Part shown: positions 33,409-42,072 of the stretch, one piece after another | How positions within the stretch are numbered: position 1 is the stretch's first letter | How the letters are laid out: each line of letters starts with the position of its first letter | Assembly (NCBI GenBank): GCA_045541255.1 | Contig: JAZQIU010000011.1 | Span: 1-47,177 of the forward strand | Length of the DNA stretch: 47,177 nt | From: UMGS1124 sp045541255 | GTDB taxonomy: Bacteria > Bacillota_I > Bacilli_A > RF39 > UBA660 | Reading direction: 5' to 3' | Notes under the pieces: generated by a model | What the model saw: only the letters and a program-made list of their open reading frames with translations | The model's database searches: none | Told to the model about the DNA's origin: nothing | Translations under genes and position numbers: made by a program

Positions 33409-35091
33409 TCACTTTGTTTTATAATATTCATTAACTTTTTGTTTTTCTTCTTTTGAAATATTTTCTATTTCTTCTCCAGATGCACGTCTTCTTTCTTCGT
33501 TATATTTGTCGTATAAAATATATTCTTTATCATCTACTAAATATAAAATACCTCTCTTATCAAAACTAATCCAAGCTATATTACTTTTAGGAACATACAT
33601 ATAATATTCGCTGTACGGAATTCTTATACAATATTCTTCTTTAGTTGAACGAGATTCATCTATCATATTTTTGCTAATTGATACACTTTTAATATATCCT
33701 TTTTCACTTTCTAAAGATATTCCTTTTATTTTTTCTAACTCACTAGCTTTGGTTTTTAAATAAGTTAAATAAGCATAGCTTTTATTTGTCTTAACTTTTA
33801 ATCTATTTGCTTCTGCTAAAATATCTTTAACCTCCTCTAATGATTGAACACCTAATTGTTCTTTAACATCTAAAAAATTTTTTATCTCTTTAGATGGTTC
33901 TAAATATGATGATGATAATTCTTGCTGTTCTATATATGATTCATATATATCCAAATATTCTAAATATAAATTACATAAAGGCACTCTTAATTGTAATGTT
34001 TCATTATTAGAAAATAATTCATGATACTCTGATTCTTTTTTAATAATATCTTGCTTTACTTTTTCTATTTGTTCTTCTAAAGTTTCATAACCAAAAATTT
34101 TATTCTCATTTAAAAAATTAATTGTATCCACTAATTGATGATAACGCCTAATTTCCAAATATCTTGAATTATAATATTTAAAATACTCGCTGTTAGCATC
34201 TAAATCTTTCATACTATATAAAATAGATTGTTTTGATCTGATTGCTAGTTCATTATATAAAGATAAAATCTCACTATCTTCATCACCTAATTTATATTTT
34301 TCAAAATCAATTACAGTTTGATTTTTTCTTTTTTGTTTAAAGAATTCTTTTAAATCTTCTTCACTATATCCTTCACCTAATGTTTTAATGCTAACAAATC
34401 TTTCTTTACCATAAGGACGGATACGAATATTTTTCCCTGGTTTAATTTGATAACCATCATACGCTAGTCTTTCTAATAACTCATCAAAAGAAAAACACCT
34501 TGTTTTCAAATAATCAATCTTTTCTATAATCTGTTGTCGCCAAGTCTTAGTTGCCTCATTATATAAATATTTACTTCTACCAAATCTTCCAATTTTTGGA
34601 GCGTCCTCAATTATTTTTAATCCATATTCTAATGCAATCTTATCGCTCATATCTCTTAGTCCATACAAACCTTCAATCGGATTAGCAAGTCTATCCTCTA
34701 ATTTTCTCCCCTTCATATTAACAGCATTAATAACATAATGATTGTGTATATGCGACCTATCAACGTGTGTAGTGACTAATACTTGAAATTCAGGATATAA
34801 TCTTTTTACTAATTCAACTCCCATCTCATGAACCTTCTCTGGAGTTAATCCTTTTTCCTTCGGATCAAAAGATTGATAACCATGATAGCAAGTACGACTA
34901 TCATTATCTTCTGTTATATGAAATTTATCATTATTAACTTTCATTTCATAAGCAGCAAATTGAGAGGAACAATTAACTCCAGTTATTAATGTTCCTTCTC
35001 TTGTCTTTTTAGAATCCTTAATATAATTAATACAATCTATTCTACCTTGGACACCATGAACCGACCATCTAGCTGTTGTTGGTATAAGCAT
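33409..35091 (-). CDS. Relaxase/mobilisation nuclease (MOB-P type)
   Basis: About 560 residues. The relaxase domain is at the N terminus: histidine triad THVDRSHIHNHYVINAVN (HxDxxHxH, about 120-137) and the motif with YIKDSKKT. The rest is helical, including a coiled coil. It nicks oriT and leads the strand through the conjugation channel. It starts inside the end of the MobC-like gene. A GTG at 35094 is an alternative start; AGAAGG is very close to both. It lacks the acidic DLER-type tail seen on other element proteins and ends KVNEYYKTK. Confidence 0.93.
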   Translation of the reverse strand: MLIPTTARWSVHGVQGRIDCINYIKDSKKTREGTLITGVNCSSQFAAYEMKVNNDKFHITEDNDSRTCYHGYQSFDPKEKGLTPEKVHEMGVELVKRLYPEFQVLVTTHVDRSHIHNHYVINAVNMKGRKLEDRLANPIEGLYGLRDMSDKIALEYGLKIIEDAPKIGRFGRSKYLYNEATKTWRQQIIEKIDYLKTRCFSFDELLERLAYDGYQIKPGKNIRIRPYGKERFVSIKTLGEGYSEEDLKEFFKQKRKNQTVIDFEKYKLGDEDSEILSLYNELAIRSKQSILYSMKDLDANSEYFKYYNSRYLEIRRYHQLVDTINFLNENKIFGYETLEEQIEKVKQDIIKKESEYHELFSNNETLQLRVPLCNLYLEYLDIYESYIEQQELSSSYLEPSKEIKNFLDVKEQLGVQSLEEVKDILAEANRLKVKTNKSYAYLTYLKTKASELEKIKGISLESEKGYIKSVSISKNMIDESRSTKEEYCIRIPYSEYYMYVPKSNIAWISFDKRGILYLVDDKEYILYDKYNEERRRASGEEIENISKEEKQKVNEYYKTK

Positions 35092-35848
35092 CACCTTCTA
35101 ATGAAAAGAATTGTGAATTAATTTCACTAGCGAATTCTTTTGCTGCTGTTTTATCTTGAAATTCCATAATGAGTCCAAAATTTAAAATACTACCTTCTCT
35201 ATAAAATGATATTAACAAATCCTTTTGCATTGCTACATCTCTACAATTGTTTATCTTTTGAATTAAATCTTCTTGGTTTATATCATCTAATGAATAAGTA
35301 TAAGTATGATTATTTAAATAAACTATATATACAGGTTTTTGATTAGGTCTATTTAAATTAGAAGGTCTTACAATAAAATGTTGATAATTATTATTCATAA
35401 TTTTCTTATAGAAAATTTCATCAACTTTATACTTTTCAATCATACCTAATCTTTGTTGAATTTTCTTTTCTGTATTAACCGATAAAATAGATATTAATAA
35501 ATTAGATAACTTATTTATCATTTTAATAATGATAATATTTTGATTACTAATAACTTCAATATCTGCTTTATCTATCATATAGTTATTTAATATCTTTTTT
35601 TGTTCCTTTAAAATTTCTCTTAATGTTTCTATAAACTTACTTATAATCTTACATATCTCTTGTTTACCTTCAACATCTTCAATATATATATTTTCATATA
35701 TACACGCTGCTCTTATATATTCAGCAAGACAATCACCAAATCCATATTTAATAGCTTTCTCAGTTATGATTCTTCTTTCTTCTTCGTTAAGCATAACATT
35801 AATTTTTTGTCTTCTTAATTTGCTATATCTTTCTTCTGTTGAATTCAT
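35069..35848 (-). CDS. MobC-like relaxosome accessory protein
   Basis: 259 residues. The N terminus (RRQKINVMLNEEERRIITEKAIKYGFG, about 12-40) is the ribbon-helix-helix pattern of MobC proteins that bind oriT beside the relaxase. A middle helical region is followed by a longer C-terminal domain (NYQHFIVRPSNLNRPNQKPVYIVYL). It overlaps the relaxase start by about 23 bases and the previous gene end by 26. The extra C-terminal domain makes it longer than typical MobC. Confidence 0.78.
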   Translation of the reverse strand: MNSTEERYSKLRRQKINVMLNEEERRIITEKAIKYGFGDCLAEYIRAACIYENIYIEDVEGKQEICKIISKFIETLREILKEQKKILNNYMIDKADIEVISNQNIIIIKMINKLSNLLISILSVNTEKKIQQRLGMIEKYKVDEIFYKKIMNNNYQHFIVRPSNLNRPNQKPVYIVYLNNHTYTYSLDDINQEDLIQKINNCRDVAMQKDLLISFYREGSILNFGLIMEFQDKTAAKEFASEINSQFFSLEGDAYTNNS

Positions 35849-36386
35849 CCAACTTTATCTTTCTTTCTTGTAATTCAAGTTTATATAATTCTAAATCTTT
35901 TAAGTATGCTCTACGAAAATATTTTTCAGCCAACCATTTAACTCCTTCTTTATTAATCATAACTCTACCATCTTTTAAATACTTATATGAATTATTAGTT
36001 TGCTTTTTCATTTCATTGACTGCTCTACCAATTGCATTTTTACTTTTATTAAAGTATGAACGTAAATCTTTTAATGATGTGTCTTCATATTTAAATTCAT
36101 AAGGAGATATATTTAATTCTGATTCTAATCTTCTAATTTGTTTTTCAAAAAATTCTATTTCAAGATCAAGATAAAATTTTTCTTTGTTAAAATAAACTTC
36201 CTTCAACCAATAAACAAATTCTAATTTTAAATATTCTATTACTTCACCATTTCCAGATACACGAAGATGCACCCAATCTTCCATTGGATGCCTTCTTCCT
36301 GCTCTTCGTATAACTTCCTCTAATTGTACTTCAGTTAAATTTAAATCTCTTTGAACTCGCCACTTCTCCATTGACTTAAATTCCAT
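35823..36386 (-). CDS. Mobilisation-operon protein, unknown
   Basis: 187 residues, basic and helical. An N-terminal stretch (LNLTEVQLEEVIRRAGRRHPMEDW) and a central region (KSKNAIGRAVNEMKKQT) suggest DNA binding but match no motif I can name. It opens the operon directly after the candidate oriT, with an AAAGGAG site before ATG 36386, and overlaps the MobC-like gene. A relaxosome component is likely by position only. Confidence 0.55.
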   Translation of the reverse strand: MEFKSMEKWRVQRDLNLTEVQLEEVIRRAGRRHPMEDWVHLRVSGNGEVIEYLKLEFVYWLKEVYFNKEKFYLDLEIEFFEKQIRRLESELNISPYEFKYEDTSLKDLRSYFNKSKNAIGRAVNEMKKQTNNSYKYLKDGRVMINKEGVKWLAEKYFRRAYLKDLELYKLELQERKIKLDEFNRRKI

Positions 36387-36439
36387 CTTAGCTCCTTTCC
36401 AAATTCAAAATTACAACTGAGGTTATTCAATAGTCTTAT

Positions 36440-36500
36440 TTTTTCTATCAAGCATGGTGTTGACACACCCATCAGCTTGTTAGGACGAACTCCTAAGACC
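36440..36500. other. Candidate origin of transfer (oriT)
   Basis: Next to the mobilisation operon, upstream of its first gene, this stretch is unusually GC-rich for the window and holds two inverted repeats close together: GGTGT-TGAC-ACACC (36456-36469) and TTAGGA-CGAAC-TCCTAA (36480-36496). Paired repeats beside a relaxase are typical of oriT, and a nick site would lie near one arm. It overlaps the last codons of the gene at 36493. Confidence 0.6.
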
Positions 36501-36888
36501 TGCAAATAGTCTCCGACAGTTTTGTATTTTTTTTATCTTTTTTTGAATAATTTTTGTATTCTTTTTTTAATTCATAATATAATTTTTTTGATTTTATTAT
36601 CTTAATTATTTCAAATGCTGCTTTATTTGAATACTCTAATTCACTTATATAATCTTTTGCATTTTCTAAATCTTTGTTGCTAGTTTTAGAAGATTTTATT
36701 TCTTTTTTTAATGCTTTAATCAACCTTTTATGAAAGTTTATTTTATATTTAACCCCTTCCATTGTTTCATCTAATTCTTCGTATTTTAAACCATTATAAT
36801 AACTTAATTCAAAGCGATTTAATGGTGATTCATTTACTTCTCTAATTAATTTTTTCATTTCTTTTTTTATTTCTTTTTTATTTTTCAT
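36493..36888 (-). CDS. Small basic helical protein, unknown
   Basis: 131 residues, mostly helical with high Lys (KNKKEIKKEMKKLIREV; IIKSKKLYYELKKEYKNYSKK). Its last codons run into the candidate oriT. GAGGAAATAT precedes the start. It lacks the acidic tail. Not recognised. Confidence 0.5.
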   Translation of the reverse strand: MKNKKEIKKEMKKLIREVNESPLNRFELSYYNGLKYEELDETMEGVKYKINFHKRLIKALKKEIKSSKTSNKDLENAKDYISELEYSNKAAFEIIKIIKSKKLYYELKKEYKNYSKKDKKNTKLSETICRS

Positions 36889-36914
36889 ATATTTCCTCTT
36901 TCCTTTTTTTACAA

Positions 36915-36961
36915 CAAAAAAAGAGAGAAATTATTTTTTTTCTTTTTCTAATTCTCTCTTT
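36915..36961 (-). terminator. Terminator after the gene at 36931
   Basis: Minus-strand AAAGAGAGAA / TTTCTCTCTTT with an A-rich loop and a long T run; the gene's last codons are part of it. Confidence 0.7.
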
Positions 36962-37608
36962 CTTCTTATTTCTTCTAGTTCTTTTTTATTTTCTTCTTTC
37001 ATTTTTTTCTTTTCTTCAAGTTCTTCTTCAAATCGTTTTTTCCATGCAATTTTGCTTTTTTTGAAATCTTTTCTTAATATTTCCATTAATTCTTCCATTG
37101 ATGAATTTTCAATTAATTCACAGGTTTCTTTAAATTGTCTATCTGATTTTGGTTTGGTTTTTGCAATTGAACAAAATGTACCTTCAATAGAACCACTTTC
37201 ATAATGATCTCCAACTTTTTCTTCATAACTAATAATAACACTTGTATTATAAATAAGGTATTCTTTTGGTTTGGTCTTTCCTGAAAAAAGGTCTTCTAAA
37301 GAATTCATATCCTTATATCTCTTCATTTTATGAGTAAATACGATAAAATCTAGCCCTTCTTTTTTTATTGTCTTTTCATTAGTAATTGCAGCTCTAATCT
37401 CTTTTCTTCTTTCTTCAGAAATTTCTCTATCTGGATTATTATATTTTTCTTGTTCTTGTTTTTTACTTTCAAGATGTTTTTGATAATAATCGTTAAAGTT
37501 TTTATATATTCTGCTTCCCCTAACGTTTACTTCATAGAATTTTCTATTCCAAAACTTATCAAAGTCTTCTGCTAATTTAAATAACTCACTAAAATAAATA
37601 TTATTCAT
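36931..37608 (-). CDS. Charged helical element protein, unknown
   Basis: 225 residues. The N-terminal half is charged and helical; about 85-150 holds a globular part (EGLDFIVFTHKMKRYKD, YLIYNTSVIISYEEKV); the C terminus is a long Lys/Glu coiled coil (about 185-225). A GGGGGG site precedes ATG 37608. It lies at the border between the mobilisation module and the small-gene region. Not recognised. The stretch 37609-37710 upstream holds no gene that I can see. Confidence 0.5.
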   Translation of the reverse strand: MNNIYFSELFKLAEDFDKFWNRKFYEVNVRGSRIYKNFNDYYQKHLESKKQEQEKYNNPDREISEERRKEIRAAITNEKTIKKEGLDFIVFTHKMKRYKDMNSLEDLFSGKTKPKEYLIYNTSVIISYEEKVGDHYESGSIEGTFCSIAKTKPKSDRQFKETCELIENSSMEELMEILRKDFKKSKIAWKKRFEEELEEKKKMKEENKKELEEIRRKRELEKEKK

Positions 37609-37710
37609 TATTCCCCCCTAAATTGCCTTATACTCTAACATTTTTATTAAAAAAAGTCAATTATCCAACCTTAAATATGCACGAAATGCTAGAAAAAACG
37701 TCTGAATTAA

Positions 37711-38040
37711 CTATGAATGTTCAATTTCATTTCTATCATTTAATAGAGGTAAATAATTTAAATCATCATAATAAACTGCTGATATTATTTCACCTGACGC
37801 TGCTTTTTGTAATTCTTCTTTAAAAATATCTCCATTAAGATAATGTTCAGTTAAATAATGTGCAATAGAAAAAGGATTCACTTTTTCATTCTTAATATCT
37901 TTACAAATATCAAAAATAAATTGTGCATCCTCTTCTGATATATCAGGTGATACTGTATAAATACCATCTAAAATATAATAATTTTTTAAATTGTTTTTAT
38001 GCCATTCAGGCATAGTTTTATAACCAAATATAACGTTCAT
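37711..38040 (-). CDS. Small element protein, weak member of the tandem family, unknown
   Basis: 109 residues. The region SPDISEEDAQFIFDICKDIKNEKVNPFSIAHYL (about 31-63) resembles, weakly, the domain shared by the two upstream genes. It ends NDRNEIEHS. It follows the stop at 38041 with no gap, using GGAG in the end of that gene. No known family. Confidence 0.5.
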   Translation of the reverse strand: MNVIFGYKTMPEWHKNNLKNYYILDGIYTVSPDISEEDAQFIFDICKDIKNEKVNPFSIAHYLTEHYLNGDIFKEELQKAASGEIISAVYYDDLNYLPLLNDRNEIEHS

Positions 38041-38373
38041 TTATTCTCTCTCCATTTCTATTTCTAATTCATTTCCTACTTCTCTACCATCAATATACCA
38101 ATCATTAAATTTTTCACAATCTAAGTCCTTCAATTGATTTATTTTAATACTTTTATCTTCATATATTGCATTTGCTAATGATTGACCTACTTCAATCGGA
38201 TCAGTATATTCTCCTCTTAATTCTTCGCACTTATCTAATAGTATTTCTAAGTCTTTATTACTAATATTCTCTTTAACATTTGTTAATCCTAGATAATAAC
38301 AAAAATCATAAATATTACAATCATATTTATAAAATTCTTTTGCTAATTGTTTTAATGCTTTAGTTCTACTCAT
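38041..38373 (-). CDS. Small element protein, tandem-family member with EMERE tail
   Basis: 110 residues. The domain NIYDFCYYLGLTNV..ISNKDLEILLDKCEEL..DPIEVGQSLA (about 20-70) is clearly similar to the N-terminal domain of the next gene upstream (38366). It ends ELEIEMERE; the codons ATGGAGAGA include the site for the following gene. Its start overlaps the previous stop as ATGAGTAG. Function unknown. Confidence 0.55.
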   Translation of the reverse strand: MSRTKALKQLAKEFYKYDCNIYDFCYYLGLTNVKENISNKDLEILLDKCEELRGEYTDPIEVGQSLANAIYEDKSIKINQLKDLDCEKFNDWYIDGREVGNELEIEMERE

Positions 38374-39247
38374 GTTCTATCTCCATTTCTATTTCATTTA
38401 TCTTTTCTTCATATTGTTTTCTATATTCATCTAATTGTTTGTAATCAGAATCATCTATTAATTCTACTTTACCATCACGATTATAAACAAATAACTCATT
38501 AAACATAAAATCATAAAACTCCTTATTCTTCCAATAATTTGAATCATCAAACGCTAGTAAATCACCATTATCATTTATATATAAATCAATATCATCAACT
38601 TTGTGTTTAGATAAAATATTATCAATTAAATTTAACTCTTTTGCTCTTTCATCAGATAATTTATTATCAGAAAATTCTTCATCGTATAAACAATTTAATC
38701 TATTTAAAATATAATCATCTGATAAATCTTTGTTAAACCAACTAGCATCTTCTATTTCATTTTCCCATCTATCATGAGATATTTTAGTTCCGTATTCTAT
38801 TGTTGCTCCTGTATCGCTACAATAATGTAATTCTGCACAATAACCATTATGAACAACACGAGCAATAGTATAAGATACACCTGCCATTATCTCTTTTGGA
38901 GAAATTATTATTTCATCATATGTTTCAAAATAATATCTCATTTCAAACATTTTTTCTTCTGAATAAAAATGTTTGATTGATTCAGAAGGAACACGTTCCA
39001 ACTCATCTAAAGACATACATCTTTCTTTATATACAATTGAAGTTAAAGCTCTAGCCAATTTAAAAGTATCAATAAAATTATCCGAACTTTCTTTACATAT
39101 ATTTATTAATCTTTCTATTTCTTCTTTTGGTATATCTTTATCTACACTATTTATTCCTAAATAATATATAAAATCATAAATTCTAAATTCTTCAATTTCT
39201 TCTATTGAAGTAGCTAAATTGTCATAAACATCTATTATATTATTCAT
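38366..39247 (-). CDS. Two-domain element protein with shared YYLG domain, unknown
   Basis: 293 residues. N-terminal domain (RIYDFIYYLGINSV..PKEEIERLINICKES..FKLARALTSIVYKE, about 21-75) is the paralogue of the gene at 38041. A middle domain (about 110-180) reads IMAGVSYTIARVVHNGYCAELHY, TIEYGTKISHDRWENE, and a C-terminal part is acidic and ends IEMEIEHE. Start overlaps the ArdC stop as ATGAATAA. Looks like a polyvalent-type accessory protein of conjugative elements; not assigned to a named domain. Confidence 0.55.
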   Translation of the reverse strand: MNNIIDVYDNLATSIEEIEEFRIYDFIYYLGINSVDKDIPKEEIERLINICKESSDNFIDTFKLARALTSIVYKERCMSLDELERVPSESIKHFYSEEKMFEMRYYFETYDEIIISPKEIMAGVSYTIARVVHNGYCAELHYCSDTGATIEYGTKISHDRWENEIEDASWFNKDLSDDYILNRLNCLYDEEFSDNKLSDERAKELNLIDNILSKHKVDDIDLYINDNGDLLAFDDSNYWKNKEFYDFMFNELFVYNRDGKVELIDDSDYKQLDEYRKQYEEKINEIEMEIEHE

Positions 39248-40190
39248 ATTCCATCTCCATTTCTATTTTAAAACCTTGTTCTATTGTCTTATCCTTATCA
39301 ATGCATTTATCTTCAAGATAAGAAACTATTTTGTTTGAATCTTTTATTGCCGAAAATAATTCTTGTGGCTTTTCTTTTAAAATATCTAACCAATTTTTTA
39401 CATATGCTTTATGATTTTCTAAATGTTTTTCATCATATTCAAGACCAAACTTTTGCATAAGAAAAGAAGAACTAATTTCTGCTCTTAATTCCTCTTTTGC
39501 ATATTCAGGAGTACCAAATTTATTTTTTAAATCTCTATCAAGACGAGATTCATGACCTGTTGAATGAGCTAATTCATGAAGTTGAGTTGAATAATAAGCA
39601 TAGTTATTTTTGAATTTTTTTGCTTCTGGTATAACCACTTTATCTTCTACTACATTGTAGTATGCCTCATCTCCTTCTTCTTTATATTTAACACCTAAAT
39701 TGTTAATGATTTTATTAACCAATTCATTATCAATTATCTCTTCTTTTTGTATCTCGTTATTCTTTGGTATCCCTTCAATATGGTCAGCATTAAAGACAAC
39801 ATAGTGCAATGTATTGGGTCTAAAATTTTTTTCTAATGTTGGATCTTCAGAAATAATTTTTTTATATTCTTCAAACTTATAATTCTTTTTATCGTGAATA
39901 TTTTTCATTAAAACATATTCTACATGAACACCCATCCCTTTAGCATCTACTAATTTCCATTTATTATCTTTTATATTTTTATAAGTACACCATCTATTAT
40001 CTTTATAACCTCTTTCTGATGCAATATATGATAATAATAAATTATTGACACCTCTATATTTAGTTCCTTTAACTGGATTATATGGAGCAGATGACATCCA
40101 CATTTTTTCCCAGGGAATATTTCCTTCCTCTAAACTTTTTATATACATATCTATTAGTTTTTGTTTCGCTTTAAAATAATTATTTTTCAT
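39240..40190 (-). CDS. ardC: ArdC-type antirestriction protein with zincin domain
   Basis: 316 residues. N-terminal ssDNA-binding domain (about 1-110: KQKLIDMYIKSLEEGNIPWEKMW, GTKYRGVNNLLLS) joined to a metallopeptidase domain with HELAHSTGH (about 207-215) and a downstream Glu in KEELRAEISSSFL. ArdC proteins protect incoming single-stranded DNA from restriction and in IncW plasmids act in the recipient. It ends IEMEMEYE; the tail codons also form the ribosome site of the next gene. It overlaps both neighbours, so it is translated in a coupled series. Confidence 0.92.
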   Translation of the reverse strand: MKNNYFKAKQKLIDMYIKSLEEGNIPWEKMWMSSAPYNPVKGTKYRGVNNLLLSYIASERGYKDNRWCTYKNIKDNKWKLVDAKGMGVHVEYVLMKNIHDKKNYKFEEYKKIISEDPTLEKNFRPNTLHYVVFNADHIEGIPKNNEIQKEEIIDNELVNKIINNLGVKYKEEGDEAYYNVVEDKVVIPEAKKFKNNYAYYSTQLHELAHSTGHESRLDRDLKNKFGTPEYAKEELRAEISSSFLMQKFGLEYDEKHLENHKAYVKNWLDILKEKPQELFSAIKDSNKIVSYLEDKCIDKDKTIEQGFKIEMEMEYE

Positions 40191-41091
40191 AATCTATCTC
40201 CAAATCTTTTTCCATATTTGAAAAAGCATCTTTTAAATATATTTTTTCTTTTGAACAATATATATCTGTATTTAAGTCTTTAAAATCATTTTGAATTTGC
40301 ATTACATTAATAATATTTCTTGATATTCTATCAATGCTTGTGGTATAAATATCCTTCATATTATTTGTTTTTAAATCTTCTAATAAATATGAAAAAGCTG
40401 GATTATTTAATTCTAAACCACTAAAACCATTATCAACATATATATTAATATCTTCTTGTTTTAAATTAGGATATTTTCTTTTTATTTCAGTTAAATTATT
40501 TTGTATTTGTCTTTCAATTGCTTCTTCAGAATAAAGTGCAGACCTACAATAAATAGAATATTCTTTTCTTTTAAAGTTATCGTTTGATCTTATTTCTTCC
40601 ATAACTGATTTAATTGCATTACAAATATCATCATCATCTAAAACAACATCATATTCTACCTCACCGTCTGGATTATAATATGATAATTCTATCCAATTGT
40701 TATTATCAAAAACTAATTCATAATTTTCATCATTATCTGTTAATATTGAAACTAAATGTTCATCATCTTTTATATAATCTTTCATTCCATGATAAAACAA
40801 TCCTGTTTCTCCTTTGTCTTTTAACCAAGCGACAACTTCTCCTTTACGATAAAATGATTGCTTATATACACGTTCATAATCTTCAGTAGATTCATCAAAA
40901 TCATCATACTCTTCTAACTCCTCTTCTAAAACAAAATCTTTTTTTGCAATAAGTTTACAACTAACAATTCCTCTTGCTGATAATTCGTATTTGCTTTTAT
41001 CATCACACTCTATTGATGCAACTACGCCACCATACCATAGAACATTCTCTAAACCTTTTTTATTATCATATCTATTAACAATTATCTTCAT
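40180..41091 (-). CDS. Fusion protein with degenerate serine-recombinase domain
   Basis: About 303 residues from ATG 41091 (AAAGGGG upstream). The first 190 residues are an acidic unknown domain (SIECDDKSKYELSARG; GLFYHGMKDYIKDDE). The remaining part is a resolvase catalytic fold: YSIYCRSALYSEEAIERQIQ, INIYVDNGFSGLELNNPAF, IYTTSIDRISRNI. The DRxSR motif is kept, but in the usual RVS or RLS the Ser at R+2 is Ala here and a Ser sits at R+1. There is no recombinase DNA-binding domain. It probably is not a recombinase; it ends DLEIDYEK. Function unknown. Confidence 0.7.
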   Translation of the reverse strand: MKIIVNRYDNKKGLENVLWYGGVVASIECDDKSKYELSARGIVSCKLIAKKDFVLEEELEEYDDFDESTEDYERVYKQSFYRKGEVVAWLKDKGETGLFYHGMKDYIKDDEHLVSILTDNDENYELVFDNNNWIELSYYNPDGEVEYDVVLDDDDICNAIKSVMEEIRSNDNFKRKEYSIYCRSALYSEEAIERQIQNNLTEIKRKYPNLKQEDINIYVDNGFSGLELNNPAFSYLLEDLKTNNMKDIYTTSIDRISRNIINVMQIQNDFKDLNTDIYCSKEKIYLKDAFSNMEKDLEIDYEK

Positions 41092-41104
41092 ATTGTCCCC
41101 TTTC

Positions 41105-41644
41105 TTAATACATTTCATCACAAATATCTAGTTCATAATTTAAGGTGTTATTATCTTTGTTATTGTTAAAAATAGTATCTAAACTATTTTCTAAATTGTT
41201 GTCTTCTAGCATTAATCCTTTCCAAGTTTTATTCGTATGATTTATACCGTTTAAATATTTAATTCCTGTTCCTCCTGCAATATTCCAGTCTAAAAGATTC
41301 TTTGTATAATCATCTATTAAATAATCATTTTGATTAATTCCATTAGGGATATAATCAGACTTATTATCACCATATTTCACAAAAATTCTTTTATCTTTTT
41401 TTATTTCTGGTAAATGTAAATCTAACCATTGATTCTTTTCTTCTAAAGCATATTTACTATCATTAAGAAAAGAAGACAGAATAAAAACATCCTGTCCTCT
41501 TTCAATTAATTTTTTTATATTTGATAGTAAATTACTATTAGGTTCTAAATTTTTATAATAATATTGTTCATATAAGGTATCTAAAGAAACAGTATTCCAT
41601 TTAGCCAAAGTACCATCCATATCTACAAATATTCTTTTATTCAT
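41105..41644 (-). CDS. HAD-family 5'(3')-nucleotidase-like protein
   Basis: 179 residues with the HAD nucleophile motif FVDMDGTLAKW at the N terminus, ILSS (motif II), KYGDNKSDY and YLIDDYTKNL (motif IV). The set matches the bacterial 5' nucleotidase, deoxy (NT5C) group. It would hydrolyse nucleoside monophosphates, and phage and plasmid relatives exist. It ends with Cys and acidic residues (LDICDEMY) rather than the common tail. Placed in the accessory-gene run. Confidence 0.82.
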   Translation of the reverse strand: MNKRIFVDMDGTLAKWNTVSLDTLYEQYYYKNLEPNSNLLSNIKKLIERGQDVFILSSFLNDSKYALEEKNQWLDLHLPEIKKDKRIFVKYGDNKSDYIPNGINQNDYLIDDYTKNLLDWNIAGGTGIKYLNGINHTNKTWKGLMLEDNNLENSLDTIFNNNKDNNTLNYELDICDEMY

Positions 41645-41646
41645 GA

Positions 41647-41844
41647 TTATTGCTCTTGAATTTTCAAATCTAATTCTTGTTGCCTTTGATATATTTTCTC
41701 TTGTTCTTTTCTAAAATCATATAGAACTTTTAATTGTTTATCATATTCAGAAAGAATTTGATTTATAGTTGCAATCTTTTCTAATTCTTTATTTTTTAAT
41801 TGTTCTATTCTCTCTATTTTTTTCTCTAGTGGTTTGTTATTCAA
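41647..41844 (-). CDS. Small coiled-coil element protein, TTG start likely
   Basis: About 65 residues of continuous coiled coil (KKIERIEQLKNKELEKIATINQIL...). The start is taken at TTG 41844, since GGGAGGAG lies eight bases upstream; the ATG at 41862 has no site in front and its own codons form that site. Possibly a scaffold or partner protein. Not recognised. Confidence 0.5.
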   Translation of the reverse strand: MNNKPLEKKIERIEQLKNKELEKIATINQILSEYDKQLKVLYDFRKEQEKIYQRQQELDLKIQEQ

Positions 41845-41869
41845 TATATTTTCTCCTCCCATATCATTT

Positions 41870-42070
41870 TTATTTTTCTATTTCAAATTCATCTTTAGAA
41901 GATTTTTTTTCATAATCAATATAGTCTTCAATATAAGTAATAATTGATTTTTTTAATTGTTCTATTGTATTACACTCATACTTAACACCTGAAGAAGTTG
42001 GTGTTCCTATATAAACAATTCCTTCCTCTTTTCTATATACTATTTCAATCTCTACATCATCAATTATCAT
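41870..42070 (-). CDS. Small element protein with FEIEK tail, unknown
   Basis: 66 residues with an HicB-like opening (VEIEIVYRKEEGIVYIGTPTSSGVKYECNTIEQLKKSIITYIEDY): a short beta part followed by a helix. HicB is only a resemblance. It ends SKDEFEIEK. Its site is in the end of ssb. The next gene starts within a few bases but carries its own site, GGGAGGAG, so this tail is not needed for that. Confidence 0.5.
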   Translation of the reverse strand: MIIDDVEIEIVYRKEEGIVYIGTPTSSGVKYECNTIEQLKKSIITYIEDYIDYEKKSSKDEFEIEK

Positions 42071-42072
42071 AT

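Noticed and set aside
33409..37608. The acidic tail as a feature of every element protein
   Set aside because: The relaxase, MobC-like protein and the genes at 35823 and 36493 lack it, so the tail is restricted to a subset.
40180..41091. A second active integrase
   Set aside because: It has only a catalytic-like domain, Ala replaces the nucleophile at the usual place and no DNA-binding part exists.
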